Shown: positions 1 through 11,215 of the stretch, piece by piece | Numbering within the stretch: position 1 is the stretch's first letter | How the letters are laid out: each line of letters starts with the position of its first letter | Assembly: GCA_013398955.1 (NCBI GenBank) | Contig: VWPU01011612.1 | Coordinates: 30,473 to 94,472, forward strand | Reading direction: 5' to 3' | From: Callaeas wilsoni | Lineage: Eukaryota > Chordata > Aves > Passeriformes > Callaeidae | DNA length: 64,000 bases | The notes under the pieces: model-generated | The model's input: the letters and a program-made list of their open reading frames with translations, nothing else | What the model was told of the DNA's origin: nothing | Databases searched by the model: none | Position numbers and translations under genes: made by a program

Positions 1-278
1 ACTCCACCGCTGGGCACCAGCTCCAGGAATTCCTGGGCTTGGGGACGCTCCGCTTGGCTGGGCCAGCCCCAGGAGTTCTGGAAGGGCTGGGGTGGCTGAG
101 AGAGGATCTGAACCACGTGGGACTCATGTGGGACAGAGCTCTGTCCCCACTGCAGTGGCTGCTCCCGGCCAAGGGCTCGGGGAAGGTCCAGGCAGGAAAA
201 ATTCCCAACTCCACCATCTCAGCTGCTGTCTCTGACAGAGGCCCAACAAAGAACTCCTCCCAGTCAACATCTACAGGG

Positions 279-526
279 AATCATGGAATGGTTTGCTGGG
301 AAGGGAGCTTAAAGATCACCCCATTCCAGCCCCTGCCATGGGACACTTCCCATTATCCCAGGGTGCTCCAAGCCCCAGTGTCCAACCTGGCCTTGGACAC
401 TTCCAGGGATCCAGGGGGAGCCACAGCAAATCTGGGAAATCCATTCCAGGGTTTCACCACCCTCACAGCCAAGAATTCCTTCCCAACATCCCATCTAAAC
501 CTATTTTTTTCACTTTGAAGCCAAAA
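279..526 (-). mobile_element. CR1 LINE 3' fragment
   Basis: The plus strand begins GAATCATGGAATGGTTTG and runs through GGACACTTCC and CCAACCTGGCCTTGGAC to a decayed CCCATCTAAACC. This is the reverse complement of the avian CR1 3' end, so the element lies on the minus strand. It is truncated at its 5' end, as most CR1 copies are. Confidence 0.93.
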
Positions 527-819
527 CCTGGACATTTCACCTTCCATCCCACCTGCCCAGGGTTAGATCAGTCAAACTCGTTCCCTGGCTCATCCCAAGC
601 CGAGCAGACACCGCAATGATCCACGGAAAACATGAAAGCAGAACAAAACTGGATAAATGGATAAACTCCACATTTTCTCCTCTCATCCAATTTTTCTTTC
701 CAACAGGGAGAGGTTCCCCATCACCGCCGTTTGTCCCAGCACCTCGTTCTTTGCAGAAAGGAGGATTTTCCTTGGACACTTGGCTGCCCAGTGTCCAATA
801 TCCAGAAATATCCTGAAAT

Positions 820-1560
820 ATTCCTCAACCTCCAGCTCGCAATAAAAAACTTTACCCCTAAATATTTAACTGAGGCACCTTCACTTGCTTTGTATAAACC
901 AAAATTTACAACTTTCGATGCAAAACTCGGGGGTGTCGTTCTTAGTTGTGGGTTGGGGTTTTATGACAGCAAATAAAGATTGCACCAGGTAAGAACAAAA
1001 CAATGAAATTCCCAATAAACTCTAAAAATGACAACCCCCAAGGAGCGATGGTGATGGAAACCCTGCCCAGAAAAAAAGGAATTTCTGCGGCTCCCACTTT
1101 GAAGAGTTTTTCACATCCCGCTCTATAGGATCAGAGCACTCAATTTATATAAAACAAATGTACAAACACGCTGGGAGAGGCTTCGGGAAGCGTTGGGAGC
1201 AGAAAGGAGGAGTTCCCACGATAAGGCAAACGGGAGAAGCCATCGGACACGGCGACAGCGGGATTCTGACACTCCACGTACAGTAGGTTTTAATTATATT
1301 GCAATAAGGAGCTATATATGTGCGTTTTTCATGATTTACTGGATGGCTTCTTTAAATTCTAAGCCAAGCCGTGTTTTTTGTTGGGTTGGTTTTTTTTGTT
1401 TTTTTTAAAGAAAAAAAACCCAGTTTTTTAAAAAATAATTAAAAATAGAAACGGCGCTGCAGCGAACATTTGGAAAATTTTTTCGGAGTCAATTGTTTAT
1501 TGGGACTCCAACTGATTTTAATGAAAAATATGGTTATAATTTGAAAAAAAGCAGCACTTT
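820..1560. other. AT-rich non-repeat island
   Basis: This is a long AT-rich, CR1-free stretch in an otherwise GC-rich intron. It includes AATAAA-type runs, TTTTAATTATATTGCAATAA near 1288 and T/A homopolymers at 1375-1440. No open frame with a recognisable product is present. It could be a conserved noncoding element or just old decayed sequence. Confidence 0.3.
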
Positions 1561-2299
1561 TATGTTTTGCATAAGGAAAGGCCCTACAATGCAACCTCCG
1601 GGGCACTTCTGGAATCAAAAAAACCTAAATCTCAAATGGTCTCCGGGGCTCGCCGGCCAAAACCCCTCCTGGAAACCCCAAAGATGTGGGTTCCAAAGTA
1701 TTCCAAGTATCCACAACAAGTGAAACTGGATGTAGGGAAGTATGTTCCCAACATTTCCTTCTGTTTCTGGTGAAACTGGAACCAGATGACCCCGAGCAGC
1801 ACATTGTGGGAAGGGGTCATTAAGCAGCTGCAGATGCAGCCCCACTGCTGAGCGGCGACATCGGCGCTGATCGGTTCCATCCCGCTCCGGGGAAAGGTCA
1901 TCCCGGGGGTAACGTGGGATCGTCCCGCCCCTCGGAGCAGCCCAGCGCAGCCCCAAGGCGGCAGGTTTGGGACAGCTCGGCCACGAGGTCTCTGGAGAGC
2001 ACGGTCCCAGGGAGAGACACAGGACACCTCACTGGGGCCGCGATGGTGCAAGAGACGTTCACGTCCTTCTCCCAGGGGGAGACAGATCCGGGTCTTCCTC
2101 CCATGGGTGGTTCTCCCATCTGGCCCTTTCCGGCTCATTCCACCACAAAAGCCGTCCCAGTTTGGTCTCCTGGCACTGTGAGGTCACAGGAAAGGTCTCC
2201 AGGTGACCCCGGTGGGACTCAGCCCAGCCTGAAGCGGTGTTGCCTTCACCTTCCATGGAACTTGGGCTTTCCCAGTTCTTTCTCAGGAAATCAGGACAC

Positions 2300-2480
2300 C
2301 TGAAAAAATTTCTCCATGGAAAGGGAGGTCAGGCCTTGGAAGTGCCCAGGGAGGTTGGGAGTCCCCACCCCGAAGGTGTCCAAGGAAGGCCTGGATGTTG
2401 CCAAGGTGAGGGCTGGCCATCGGACTCGATGATCCCAGAGGGCTTTCCCAACCTCAGTCATCCTAGGATTCTGTGATTGT
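2300..2480 (+). mobile_element. CR1 LINE 3' fragment
   Basis: The stretch runs from GAAAAAATTTCTCCATGGAA through AGGTCAGGCCTTGGAA to GGACTCGATGATCCCAGAGG and AGGATTCTGTGATT, the sense 3' end of a CR1 of the TTTTCCAACCT type. It is immediately followed by a second CR1 of another subfamily. Confidence 0.88.
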
Positions 2481-2483
2481 CTT

Positions 2484-2712
2484 AGATGGGATATTGAGGG
2501 GAAGTCCTTCCCTGTGAGGGTGGGGAGGCCTCGGGATGGAATTCCCAGATTTGCTGTGGCTGCCCCTGGATCCCTGGGAGTGTCCAAGGCCAGGCTGGGC
2601 ATCGGCTTGGAGCCACCTGGGATGGTGGGAGGTGTCCCTGCCCGTGGCAGGGGTGGAATGGGATGGGATTTAGTGTTCCTTCCTACCAGACCATCCCATA
2701 ATTATACGATGA
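2484..2712 (+). mobile_element. CR1 LINE 3' fragment
   Basis: Diagnostic segments in order are GATGGGATATTGAGG, TGTGGCTGCCCCTGGATCC, GTGTCCAAGGCCAGGCTGG, AGGTGTCCCTGCCC and a decayed GGTTCCTTCC tail ending near ATAATTATACGATGA. Sense on the plus strand. Confidence 0.92.
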
Positions 2713-3130
2713 AACAAACCACACCAAGTTCAGTAGGAGCTGAGGTTGTCTAGACATCAAAGGGTTGGAGATGATGCTCCCTCATTCCAGAACTGTCGTC
2801 CCCCAAATGCCACAAACCCCAAAATCAGCACCCCCTGGGCCACTGCCCACTTGGAAAATCTCAATTTTACAACCAGCAGCCACTTTTTCTCCAAATTTTT
2901 TGACAGCTCAAACTCAAATAACCATGACTTGATCACAGTTCCGCAGGCACACCAAAATATATAAAAATTAGGAATAAAACAGCACCGCCAATAGTCCACA
3001 TGTACACAACATCCACACATCCTAAAGAGGACCAGTTCCATCAAGCTGAAAATAATTAAGAGGCAAATCAGTGGGGAGAAAGAACGTAATCAGAAAAATA
3101 TGAAGCCTAATTGAAAATTGTTTAAGAACA
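2713..3130. other. AT-rich non-repeat island
   Basis: Unique-looking AT-richer sequence downstream of a CR1, including CAAATAACCATGACTTGATC and AAAATATATAAAAATTAGG. No coding signal is visible. It is a weak candidate for a conserved noncoding element, based on composition alone. Confidence 0.22.
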
Positions 3131-3443
3131 TTTTAACGAGATGCTCCAGAAGCCACAATCCCACAACTGAGCGGGGCGGCCACGCTGGTTAAAAGGCAAA
3201 CCTGGCGCAGATGGGAGTTAAAGAGGCCATAAAAAACCAGGGAAAAAGAAAAAGGGGACGCGACAAATGGAATAAAGGGAAAAGCTCGGGCTGACAAAGG
3301 GAAATCTGGTGTTGGGATGTGCAGGGGCTGATATGGGAAGCAAGAAACCCACAGAGAAATCATTGGCTGGTGAAGTTTATCCCGGATTTCTTTTTTTTTG
3401 GGAAGACTCAAACAATCCAATGGATTCTTCCTCTAAAAGGGAA

Positions 3444-3575
3444 TTTTTGGAAGTGTCCAAGGCCAGGTTGGATGGAGCAACCTGGGATAGCAGAGGCGTC
3501 CCTGCCCATGGCAGGGGGTAGAATGAGACGGGATTTAAGGTCCCTTTAACCCAAACCAGTGATTCCATTAATTGT
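3444..3575 (+). mobile_element. CR1 LINE 3' terminus
   Basis: Contains GTGTCCAAGGCCAGGTTGGA, CGTCCCTGCCCATGGCAGGG, TTTAAGGTCCC and CCAAACCAGTGATTCC: the last ~130 bp of a sense CR1. Confidence 0.88.
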
Positions 3576-4424
3576 TCATTTTCCCTGCAGAACTGGAAAA
3601 AAATCTCAGTATTGTGAACAGCCGAGGGAGGTCATGGAATCACAGCCATGGGGATCACAGATCCCTCTGGACTGCAATCCAGTGGCAGGTGGGCCAGCAA
3701 AGCCCATCCTGGGTCAGCGGACGGTACGGGTCAGGTGTACAACCATGGGAATGCTGGTGTGACTCCTCCTAAAAGGCTGGACTCAGTTCCGACATCCAGA
3801 TTCCAGAAAGTTGGTGGAAAACCTCTCGTTTCAAACCCCAGTAGATGCCCAGACTGGAAAACCGGGAGTTTTTCCATGGGGAAGCTGGTTTACAGTCACA
3901 GCAGAGGTCAGTGAGGTGTCAGTCCTCAGGCAGGGAACTCAGATCTGCCGTTTAGTGCCACAAAATCAACCCCAGGAGGCCAAAGAAAGCCAAAGGTGGA
4001 TTGGGAATTAGGTCCTGGTTACTCTCCAGGAGAGGGAATTAGTGACCAGTGCAAAGTACCTGAACATTTGGAGGGAGCAGGAAACTGAAGAATATCCTGG
4101 AAATTATTTTCCACTGACTGTATCTGCAATCCTTTAGGGAATGAAGGCAATAAACAATAATAAAAGAGGGAACAGCAACAAAGCAGAGACAAAGAGCAGA
4201 GAAGCAAGGAAAATTCCTGAAAAGTGGAAGCAAAGAGGGCAGAAAGCTGACAAAAACATGGGATTAAGGGATTTGTACAACTGAAGGCAGCAAGAAAAGG
4301 GAAATGAAACCCAGAACTGCTACACCTGGCAGAACTGGGCTGGTGATGGAGGACAAAACCAAGGGCAAGGTCCTGAATCTGGGTCAGGGCAACAAATCCA
4401 GGCTGGCAGGAGAAGGGACTGAGA

Positions 4425-5082
4425 TGGGCTACGGAGAAGGGTTTGGGATGTTGTGGGTGAGGCTGGAATGGCCCAGCTCCGAACCCTCCAGCCCTGGGCT
4501 GATCCCAGTGTGGGCAGCAGGAAAGGTGGGAATTCTGCCCCTGTGCCCCTCAGGTGAGATCCCACCGGCAGAGCTGCCCCAGCCCCAGGGCCAACAGCAC
4601 AAGGAGCTGGAGCTGCTGGAGAGATCCAGAGGGACACGGAGCTGCTCCAGGGCTGGGGCCCCTCTGCTCTGCAGCCAGCCTGGGACACCTCGGAATGTTC
4701 CCCTGGAGAACGGAAAAACCCGGGAGAGCTCGGAGCCCCTGGCAGGGCCTGAAGGGGCTCGAGGAGAGCTGGAGAGGGACTGGGGACAAGGGATGGAGGG
4801 ACAGGACACAGGGAATGGCTTCCCACTGGGAAAGGGGAGATTGGGCTGGGATCTTGGCAAGGAATTCCTGGCTGGGAGGGTGGGGAGGGGCTGGGCTGGA
4901 ATTCCCAGATTTGCTGTGGCTGCCCCTGGATCCCTGGGAGTGTCCAAGGCCAGGTTGGACACTGGGGCTTGGATCCACCTGGGACAGTGGGAGGTGTCCC
5001 TGCCCATGGATGGGGTTGGCACTAGATGGGCTTTAGGGTCCCTTCCAACCCAAATCATTCCACGATTCCATGAAATGCCAGA
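4425..5082 (+). mobile_element. CR1 LINE 3' fragment (~650 bp, long copy)
   Basis: This is one of the two longest CR1 copies in the window. It carries CAGGTGAGATCCCACC, GGCCAACAGCACAAGGAG, the GAGCTGGAGAGGGACTGGGG segment, CTGTGGCTGCCCCTGGATCC and the terminal GGTCCCTTCCAACCC with CATTCCACGATTCC. The copy at 24745-25385 has the same extent and very similar sequence, pointing to one subfamily. The reverse transcriptase domain is not present. Confidence 0.95.
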
Positions 5083-5555
5083 GCTTCAAGGCCTAGAGAT
5101 GAGAAGATCACCGTTGTTACACCTGGAGTTGTTTCTTCGCCTGGAGTAAACCCAGAGCACAGAACTCACACCGCTGGGCCCCAGCTGGGCTTGCTGTGCT
5201 GAACCCTCCGATTCTGTGAACATCGAAATCTTCTCATTTAAACTGAACTTTTCCTGTAAAAATCTTGTGCCTTTCAAGCTGCCCAAACACCTCGGTCTGG
5301 AGCGAGAACAGACAGAGAACCCTTAACCCTGGAAATGGTTTGGTGAGGAAAAAATGTAAATACAGAGAGGAACAAAGAGGGAAAAGTCAGAGCGGGGCAC
5401 CAAGGCCGTGTCTCATCCTTCATGGCCCCAGCTGATACCAGCCGTGGGATCGTTTCCAAAATAAATCCATGCCCGAGACAAGCAGAAAACACTTTCTGAC
5501 TCAGCCAAGCCATGGTGTCCAAGGCCACCCTCTCCCCCAAGGTCAGGCTCCTTCA

Positions 5556-5562
5556 TGAGTCA
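5556..5562. promoter_or_regulatory. AP-1-like site TGAGTCA
   Basis: A perfect TGAGTCA heptamer lies in unique intronic sequence. A 7-mer of this kind occurs by chance every few tens of kb, so on its own it is weak evidence for function. Confidence 0.15.
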
Positions 5563-6397
5563 GAGCTTGATTCCTTTTCCCGTAACGCAGCAGGTTCAGC
5601 ACTCCAAGAATTTCCAAGTTTCATCAAAATCCATAAACACGTTTTATTCCATCCAGGAGAACATTGAACTTGGCGGCACCGAGCACCGCAGAGGTGGCCG
5701 CAAGTCAAGAAAAATCCTCTTTGGAAGAGTCAAAACATCTCCCAGGAGTGAAATGAAGGAGGTCTGGAAAACGGGCATCTCCCCTAAACACAGCCACCCT
5801 TTGTCATAAACAAAATATCCATAAAAAGCCGGCAATTATTCCCTATTTACATTAACGGCCCGTTAAAAACGCCTCGTTCCAGTGGGAGCCTGGAGCTCCT
5901 GGACAACTTGGCACAGGGAGGCACCCCTGGATTAACAGCTCACCCAGGCCCACACAAGGAGCGTTATCAGAGCCCAGATCACAGCTCCCAAATCCTTGGC
6001 TGCCCCAGCTGGAGCTCAGCTTCCCTTCCCTTTCAACTCCTCCCGGCTTCTGAAATTTGGTCTTCACCACAAGAAGAAAAACAAGTTTGAACCCACTATT
6101 CCTCCGTGAAGTTTTGGGGTCACGGCGCTCAGGTAGTCCTGAACCCCAAACAACGCAGACGAGGAGTTGGCCGCTAATTAACGTCCACCTTGAGGTCAGG
6201 GGCTGTGGTCGGAACGCGGAGCGTTTAGAAGACGTGACTCATTCGGATGGTGAAGCTTTCCCAGGGATGATGCAATGGCCACCACAAGCCTGGATGGATC
6301 ATCCCTGGAGGTCTCTGCTCCACCCCCAAGCCTTGACCCAGCTTTGACCTCCAACTCCCCAACTCCTTTTAAACACTGGCTACAATCGCTGTTCTCT

Positions 6398-6442
6398 AAA
6401 AACAAAATCAATAAATAAATCAAATTGATAAATAAATTAAAT
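6398..6442. repeat. AAAT-type low-complexity sequence
   Basis: ATCAATAAATAAATCAAATTG and GATAAATAAATTAAATTCC form a short AT-rich imperfect repeat. Confidence 0.75.
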
Positions 6443-6924
6443 TCCTCAAACCTCACAAATCCCGTCTCCAACACTGATAAAGATTCCAATTGTCCCATCT
6501 TTGCCCAACAAAGCCAACTCCAGCGAGATGAGGACGACCCCTGCACAAACCCCAAGGCTCAAAGGCGAATGCTCTGTTGTCCGAAGTGAAGCTCTGCAGG
6601 TGGAACCAAACAAAGGCCTGCCACGAGGACGTTCCAGAGGGATTGCTCAGCACGTGGCTCCCTTGGAATCTTTTGCCTGAACTGTTCTATTCCACATCCT
6701 GAAAGGTGCAGCAGCTCAGGGGGAAAGGGCAGAAGATTAAGTACGAATTTCATTTAGAAGATGCCACTCCCAACGAGGTTCAGAGAGAAAAGCAGCTCCC
6801 TCTGTTCCCATATGGATTTTGGCCGTAAAAAAATCCCTTCCTTTAGGACATCCTAAAATCCACTGGAACTGATTTCACATCAAAGCTTATTTTACTCCAC
6901 CCTATCCAGACACTCTGTGTACCC

Positions 6925-7128
6925 TGAGGTGTCTCCAAGGGATCCTGGCAGAGGTTTCCCAGAGCAGCTGTGGCTGCCCCTGGATCCCTGGGAGTGTCCA
7001 AGGCCAGGCTGGACACTGGGGTTTGGATCCATCTGGGATGGTGGAAGGTGTCCCTGCCCACGGCAGGGGTGGGATGGGATGATCCTGAATGTCCCTTCCC
7101 ACCCAAACCACTCTGTGATTCCCTGGAC
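6925..7128 (+). mobile_element. CR1 LINE 3' fragment
   Basis: Carries GCTGTGGCTGCCCCTGGATC, GTGTCCAAGGCCAGGCTGG, AGGTGTCCCTGCCCACGG and CCAAACCACTCTGTGATTCC, in sense orientation on the plus strand. Confidence 0.92.
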
Positions 7129-8603
7129 TGTGCAAATCACAGCAGTCTGCAGCTGACACTGCCACACCCACACCAGGGATATTCCACGTTCCTGAAGCTG
7201 CCAAAGCCATCAAACAGCGTTTTTTGGGATCAGGTACTTTGCAGTTGTCTCAGGGGAGCATCAACCCCTCACTGCCCCACGTTCATTACTGATCCTGGTT
7301 TCCTACAGGAAAAACCCAACATCCAGGAGGTCCCAAGGGCCTCTGAGCCGTGCCTATCCAGGCAGCTCCGCGCTCCAACGCTCCGGCACAGGCAGAGCTC
7401 AGATCTCCACACGGGGAAACGCTGACCCCGCACCTCCCCTCCTTCAGGAAGGGTCAGGAATGAGCTCTCCTCCCAGACTGCAGCACCGGCAGCCAAAAAG
7501 GAACAGCAGCCCTGCTGAAGGCCACAGAATCATTTCCTGGTAATTATCCTCGTTCCCTGCTCCCAGGGCTGCTCCGGCAGCAGCGGCTTCAGCCTCGCAG
7601 CCAATAAATAAAACCTTTAGGAACAGCACTAAAATCCTACAGAAAGCACAGGACTGAGGAGTGACTTCACCTCTGCAAGGGCGTCCTTCATCTTTCCGAT
7701 AATCCCACTGAAGTCCAAACCTCTCCCTGGAAACCTGCACGGGTTGGGATGAGGGGTGAGAGCAGAGCAGGTCCCTCCCTGTGACCCCAGCAACGGGTCT
7801 GACCCAGGGGACACCTGAGCCACCACAGGCCACCAGGAGCTGGGAGCCAATTCCCTAAAAATGAATGAATTTCCATTTTAGCCTGATTTTTAGGATCTCA
7901 GAGAGGCAAACTAAGATGGAATTTCTCCGATGACACCATCACCAACTTCGATATCAGATGTAGAATAAATCCCTGAACCTGATTTAAGTGACTCACCTTC
8001 TACAGTTCTGAGGTTTTGCTGTTTCTGGGTCCCGTTTGTGTCCCAGCCTCACCTCATCCCAAACCCTGCCAGTTCCCAGCAAATATCCAGGCGTTAAATT
8101 AGGAAAACACAAAGAAAACTAATCAGCATCAACAGTTCCCAGTGATCAGAGCCTTCAGTGCCACAGTGCCAGTTGTGCACCGGTTGGAAAAGCCGGAGCA
8201 GCCTCTGAGGAAAAGGATTTGGTCCAAGGAAAACACAAATAGGGGTGAAAGTCAAAGGCAGAGCTAAAAAACCCCAAAACAAGCAAAACCAGGCAACGTC
8301 CCTTAAAAGTTTCTCCTCTAATGCAAGGAAACGGTGGATCAACCACCACGGAATTTCAATATATTTATTTTTACCTTCAAATATTTGGAATATCACAGCT
8401 TGACCGCTCTCTCCATTGTTCTTTTGGTGGGATTTGGTTTGGTTTAACACAGCAATTCCTAATTCAATCCCTTAGGGTCCCCCCCAAGAACCATTTGCTG
8501 TTACTGGGAGCTTCCCACTGGGCCAGTTCTGGCTTTGCCAACCTCAAACTCCCACCCAGGGATGGAAGGAGCCGGCTCCAAAGCGCACCCAGCACAGATA
8601 GAA

Positions 8604-8660
8604 CCATGGAATCACTCAGGTTGGAAAAGATCCTTAAGATCACCAAGTCAAACCAATAAC
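8604..8660 (-). mobile_element. CR1 LINE terminal fragment
   Basis: CCATGGAATCACTCAGGTTGG and AAAGATCCTTAAGATCACCAAG are the reverse complement of a CR1 3' terminus. It directly abuts a sense CR1, forming an inverted pair. Confidence 0.8.
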
Positions 8661-8812
8661 TCAGAGAAGCTGTGGCTGCCCCTGGATCCCTGGAAGTGTC
8701 CGAGGCCAGGATGGAGCACCCTGGGACAGTGGGAAGTGTCCCTGCCCATGGTAGGGGTGGCACTGGATGGGATTTAAGTTCCCTCCAAACCATTCCATGA
8801 TTTTACAATCCA
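8661..8812 (+). mobile_element. CR1 LINE 3' fragment
   Basis: Sense CR1 end: GCTGTGGCTGCCCCTGGATC, GTGTCCGAGGCCAGGATGGA, GTCCCTGCCCATGG, CAAACCATTCCATGATT. It sits head to head with the minus-strand fragment before it. Confidence 0.9.
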
Positions 8813-9232
8813 CTGGAGTAGCACTACAACCTGCTAAGGTGAGCATCCCAGAAGTCTGACACAGAGGAAGGAGCATTTTGGTTGCACGAGTTCCCCAAAG
8901 CCAGCGGCACAGGGAACAGAACCTGTGCCTCCACCCCACAGCTCCAGTCCCACTCCCATGAAAAGAAGTTTGGATCTCAGCTGTTTGGACCTTCCTGGCC
9001 ACACCATGAACCAGATCAAAGTCCTTCAACCCTTCTCCATCCTCCGGATGGTGCATCCAGCTCCTGCTAACCACCACAGGCGGTTCATTCCTGCCCTCAC
9101 AGCCACGCCCTCCACGCTCCTCTGGCTGCTGATGGAGCTGAACCTGCTCCAGCTTTCCCATCAACAACAGCCCAGGGGGGGTTTGCTCCACCAGCAGGTC
9201 TTGCCCTCACGGAGGCCACACCGCAGAGCCAA

Positions 9233-9705
9233 ACTCCTCATGAGGTCCATGGGCAACTCCTCATGAGAGCCACGGGCAATTCCTCATGAGATCCATGGGC
9301 AGTTCCTCATGAGATCCACGGGCAATTCCTCATGAGATCCATGGGCAGTTCCTCATGAGATCCACGGGCAATTCCTCATGAGGTCCACGGGCAATTCCTC
9401 ATGAGGTCCATGGGCAACTCCTCATGAGATCCACGGGCAATTCCTCATGAGGTCCACGGGCAACTCCTCATGAGGTCCACGGGCAATTCTTCATGAGGTC
9501 CATGGGCAATTCCTCATGAGATCCATGGGCAACTCCTCATGAGATCCATGGGCAATTCCTCATCAGGCCCATGGGCAACTCTTCACGAAGTCCGTGAACA
9601 ACTTCTCATGAGGTCAATGGACAGCTCCTCACTAATCTATGGGCAACTCCTCATGAGGTCCATGGGTAACTTTCCACGAGGTCCATGAGCAGCTCCTCAT
9701 TAGGT
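9233..9705. repeat. 23-bp minisatellite (~20 copies)
   Basis: The unit is approximately CTCATGAGRTCCAYGGGCAA plus three bases, total 23 bp. It repeats about 20 times with scattered substitutions, and the copies become more diverged after about 9560. No unique spacers are present between units, so it is not a CRISPR-type array. Confidence 0.95.
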
Positions 9706-9944
9706 GCACATGAAAAACCCCTCATCAGGAGTGCGAAACCCCCAGACTTAATCCATGAACTGCAGAGCACACACAGGGTGAGGGGTGTTAGGCCAGCACC
9801 TCATGGACCACTTCCAACTGGCCACTCCTGGATTTGGTGGCACAAAGTTCAGACCCAGTGACTGAACCACTGCAGGTCACCATGGCCAACAGCCTCACCC
9901 CTGGGCTTGGGCACGGCAGGAGGTGACCAAAAGGTCACCTCAGA

Positions 9945-10240
9945 GGTTGGCCCGGATGATGTGGCACTTGTGCCAGGGGCTGGGCGATAAGGTGGTGTTA
10001 GGTCATAGGGTGGACTCAATGACCTCAGAGGTCTTTTCCAGCCTAGTTAATCCCATGATTCTGTGGGATCATGGAGGTCTTTTCCAGCCTGGTTAATTCC
10101 ATGATTCTGTGGGATCATGGAGGTCTTTTCCAGCCTGGTTAATTCCATGATTCTGTGGGATCCTGGAGGTCTTTTCCAGCCTGGTTAATCCCATGATTCT
10201 GTGGGATCATGGAGGTCTTTTCCAACCTTCATGATCCTTT
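9945..10240 (+). mobile_element. CR1 LINE 3' terminus with amplified tail
   Basis: Sense CR1 end of the older type, with GATGATGTGGCACTTG, GGTGGACTCAATGACC and GAGGTCTTTTCCAGCC. The terminal part is repeated in tandem as 46-bp units (next feature). Confidence 0.88.
10020..10222 (+). repeat. 46-bp tandem repeat built from a CR1 3' end
   Basis: The unit GGAGGTCTTTTCCAGCCTGG, then TTAATTCCATGATTCTGTGG and GATCAT, is repeated about 4.3 times with very few differences. Each unit contains the last ~40 bp of a CR1 including its ATGATTCTGTG tail motif. Confidence 0.93.
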
Positions 10241-10784
10241 GAGAAGCAGTGCTGGAGCGCAGCAATGAGGTGACCCACACCAGGTTTTACCGAATCCCAA
10301 GAGTCCACATTAAGTCCTGGAAAACTTCCTGCCTGGTTTAGTTTTCCATCTGCTGCCAAACACAGCCCAGAGACTTCTATTTGCATCCTGGTATTTGGCA
10401 AGGGCAAGGAATATTTCCTAGCGGGAATATAGAAAAAAAAAATAAAATAAACCTTCCATTCACACTGAAACATCTCCTGGACATCCCTGTGGGCCTAATT
10501 CCCAGAACGCCGAAATCCAAACCTCCAAATGGGAAAAATACACTGATTACCTGCCAGGAACCTCAGGAGTGGCAAGCCAAGCCCTAATAACAGCCTGTGC
10601 TCCCATCTGGCCTCCACACAGCAACTGGGAAAATGGCCCTGTTCGGAGCTGGACCGGCTCATCAGGGTAATTGCCTCAGAATTAATTAAATGTTCCTCTC
10701 TGCAGCTGCACAGAATGTTCACGTGGATCATTCCCTGATCGCACTGATGATTCCCTGGAATAGATGTGACCATTAGACCCAATT

Positions 10785-10842
10785 CCATAAGAGCTGGATC
10801 CCATGATCCTCGTGGGTCCCTTCCAACACTCTGTGTGTGAAG
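10785..10842 (+). mobile_element. CR1 LINE terminal fragment
   Basis: AGCTGGATCCCATGATCCTC and GTGGGTCCCTTCCAACACTC match the final segment of a CR1 of the GTGGGTCCC type. Short copy. Confidence 0.65.
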
Positions 10843-10994
10843 AATTTGCATCTAAATACTCGTATTTTAGGCTAAAATCCTGAAAATCTGTATGAGAATT
10901 GTGAAGGCAAATTCACAGCGTGAGTCTTTAACCCCTCAAAACAACTAAAACATCAGAGGGGAAGAATGGCTTCCCATGGCCAGAGGGCAGGGAT

Positions 10995-11215
10995 AGGTGG
11001 GATATTCAGAAGGAATTCCTGGCTGGGAGGGTGGGGAGGGGTTGGGATGGAATTCCCAGAGCAGCTGTGGCTGCCCCTTGATCACTGAAGTGTCCAAGGC
11101 CAGGTTGGATCCACCTGGGACAGTGGGAGGTGTCCCTGCCCATGGCAGGGGTGGCACTGGGTGGGATTTAAGGTCCCTTCCAACCCAAACCATCCTGGGA
11201 TTCTCGGAGATGGGA
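10995..11215 (+). mobile_element. CR1 LINE 3' fragment
   Basis: Runs from GAATTCCTGGCTGGGAGG through AGCAGCTGTGGCTGCCCC and GTCCCTGCCCATGGCAGGGG to AAGGTCCCTTCCAACCC. Sense on plus. Confidence 0.93.

Noticed and set aside
1615..2138. Minus-strand open frames of 113 and 168 residues outside repeats
   Set aside because: No recognisable domain, overlapping frames on the same strand, composition like surrounding intron and no splice-site support.
4425..5082. CR1 reverse transcriptase or endonuclease coding remnant
   Set aside because: The longest CR1 copies are about 650 bp of the 3' end; no polymerase motif such as a YADD-type box can be seen in any frame.
9233..9705. CRISPR-like array of short direct repeats
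   Set aside because: Units are contiguous without unique spacers, and the genome is clearly vertebrate.
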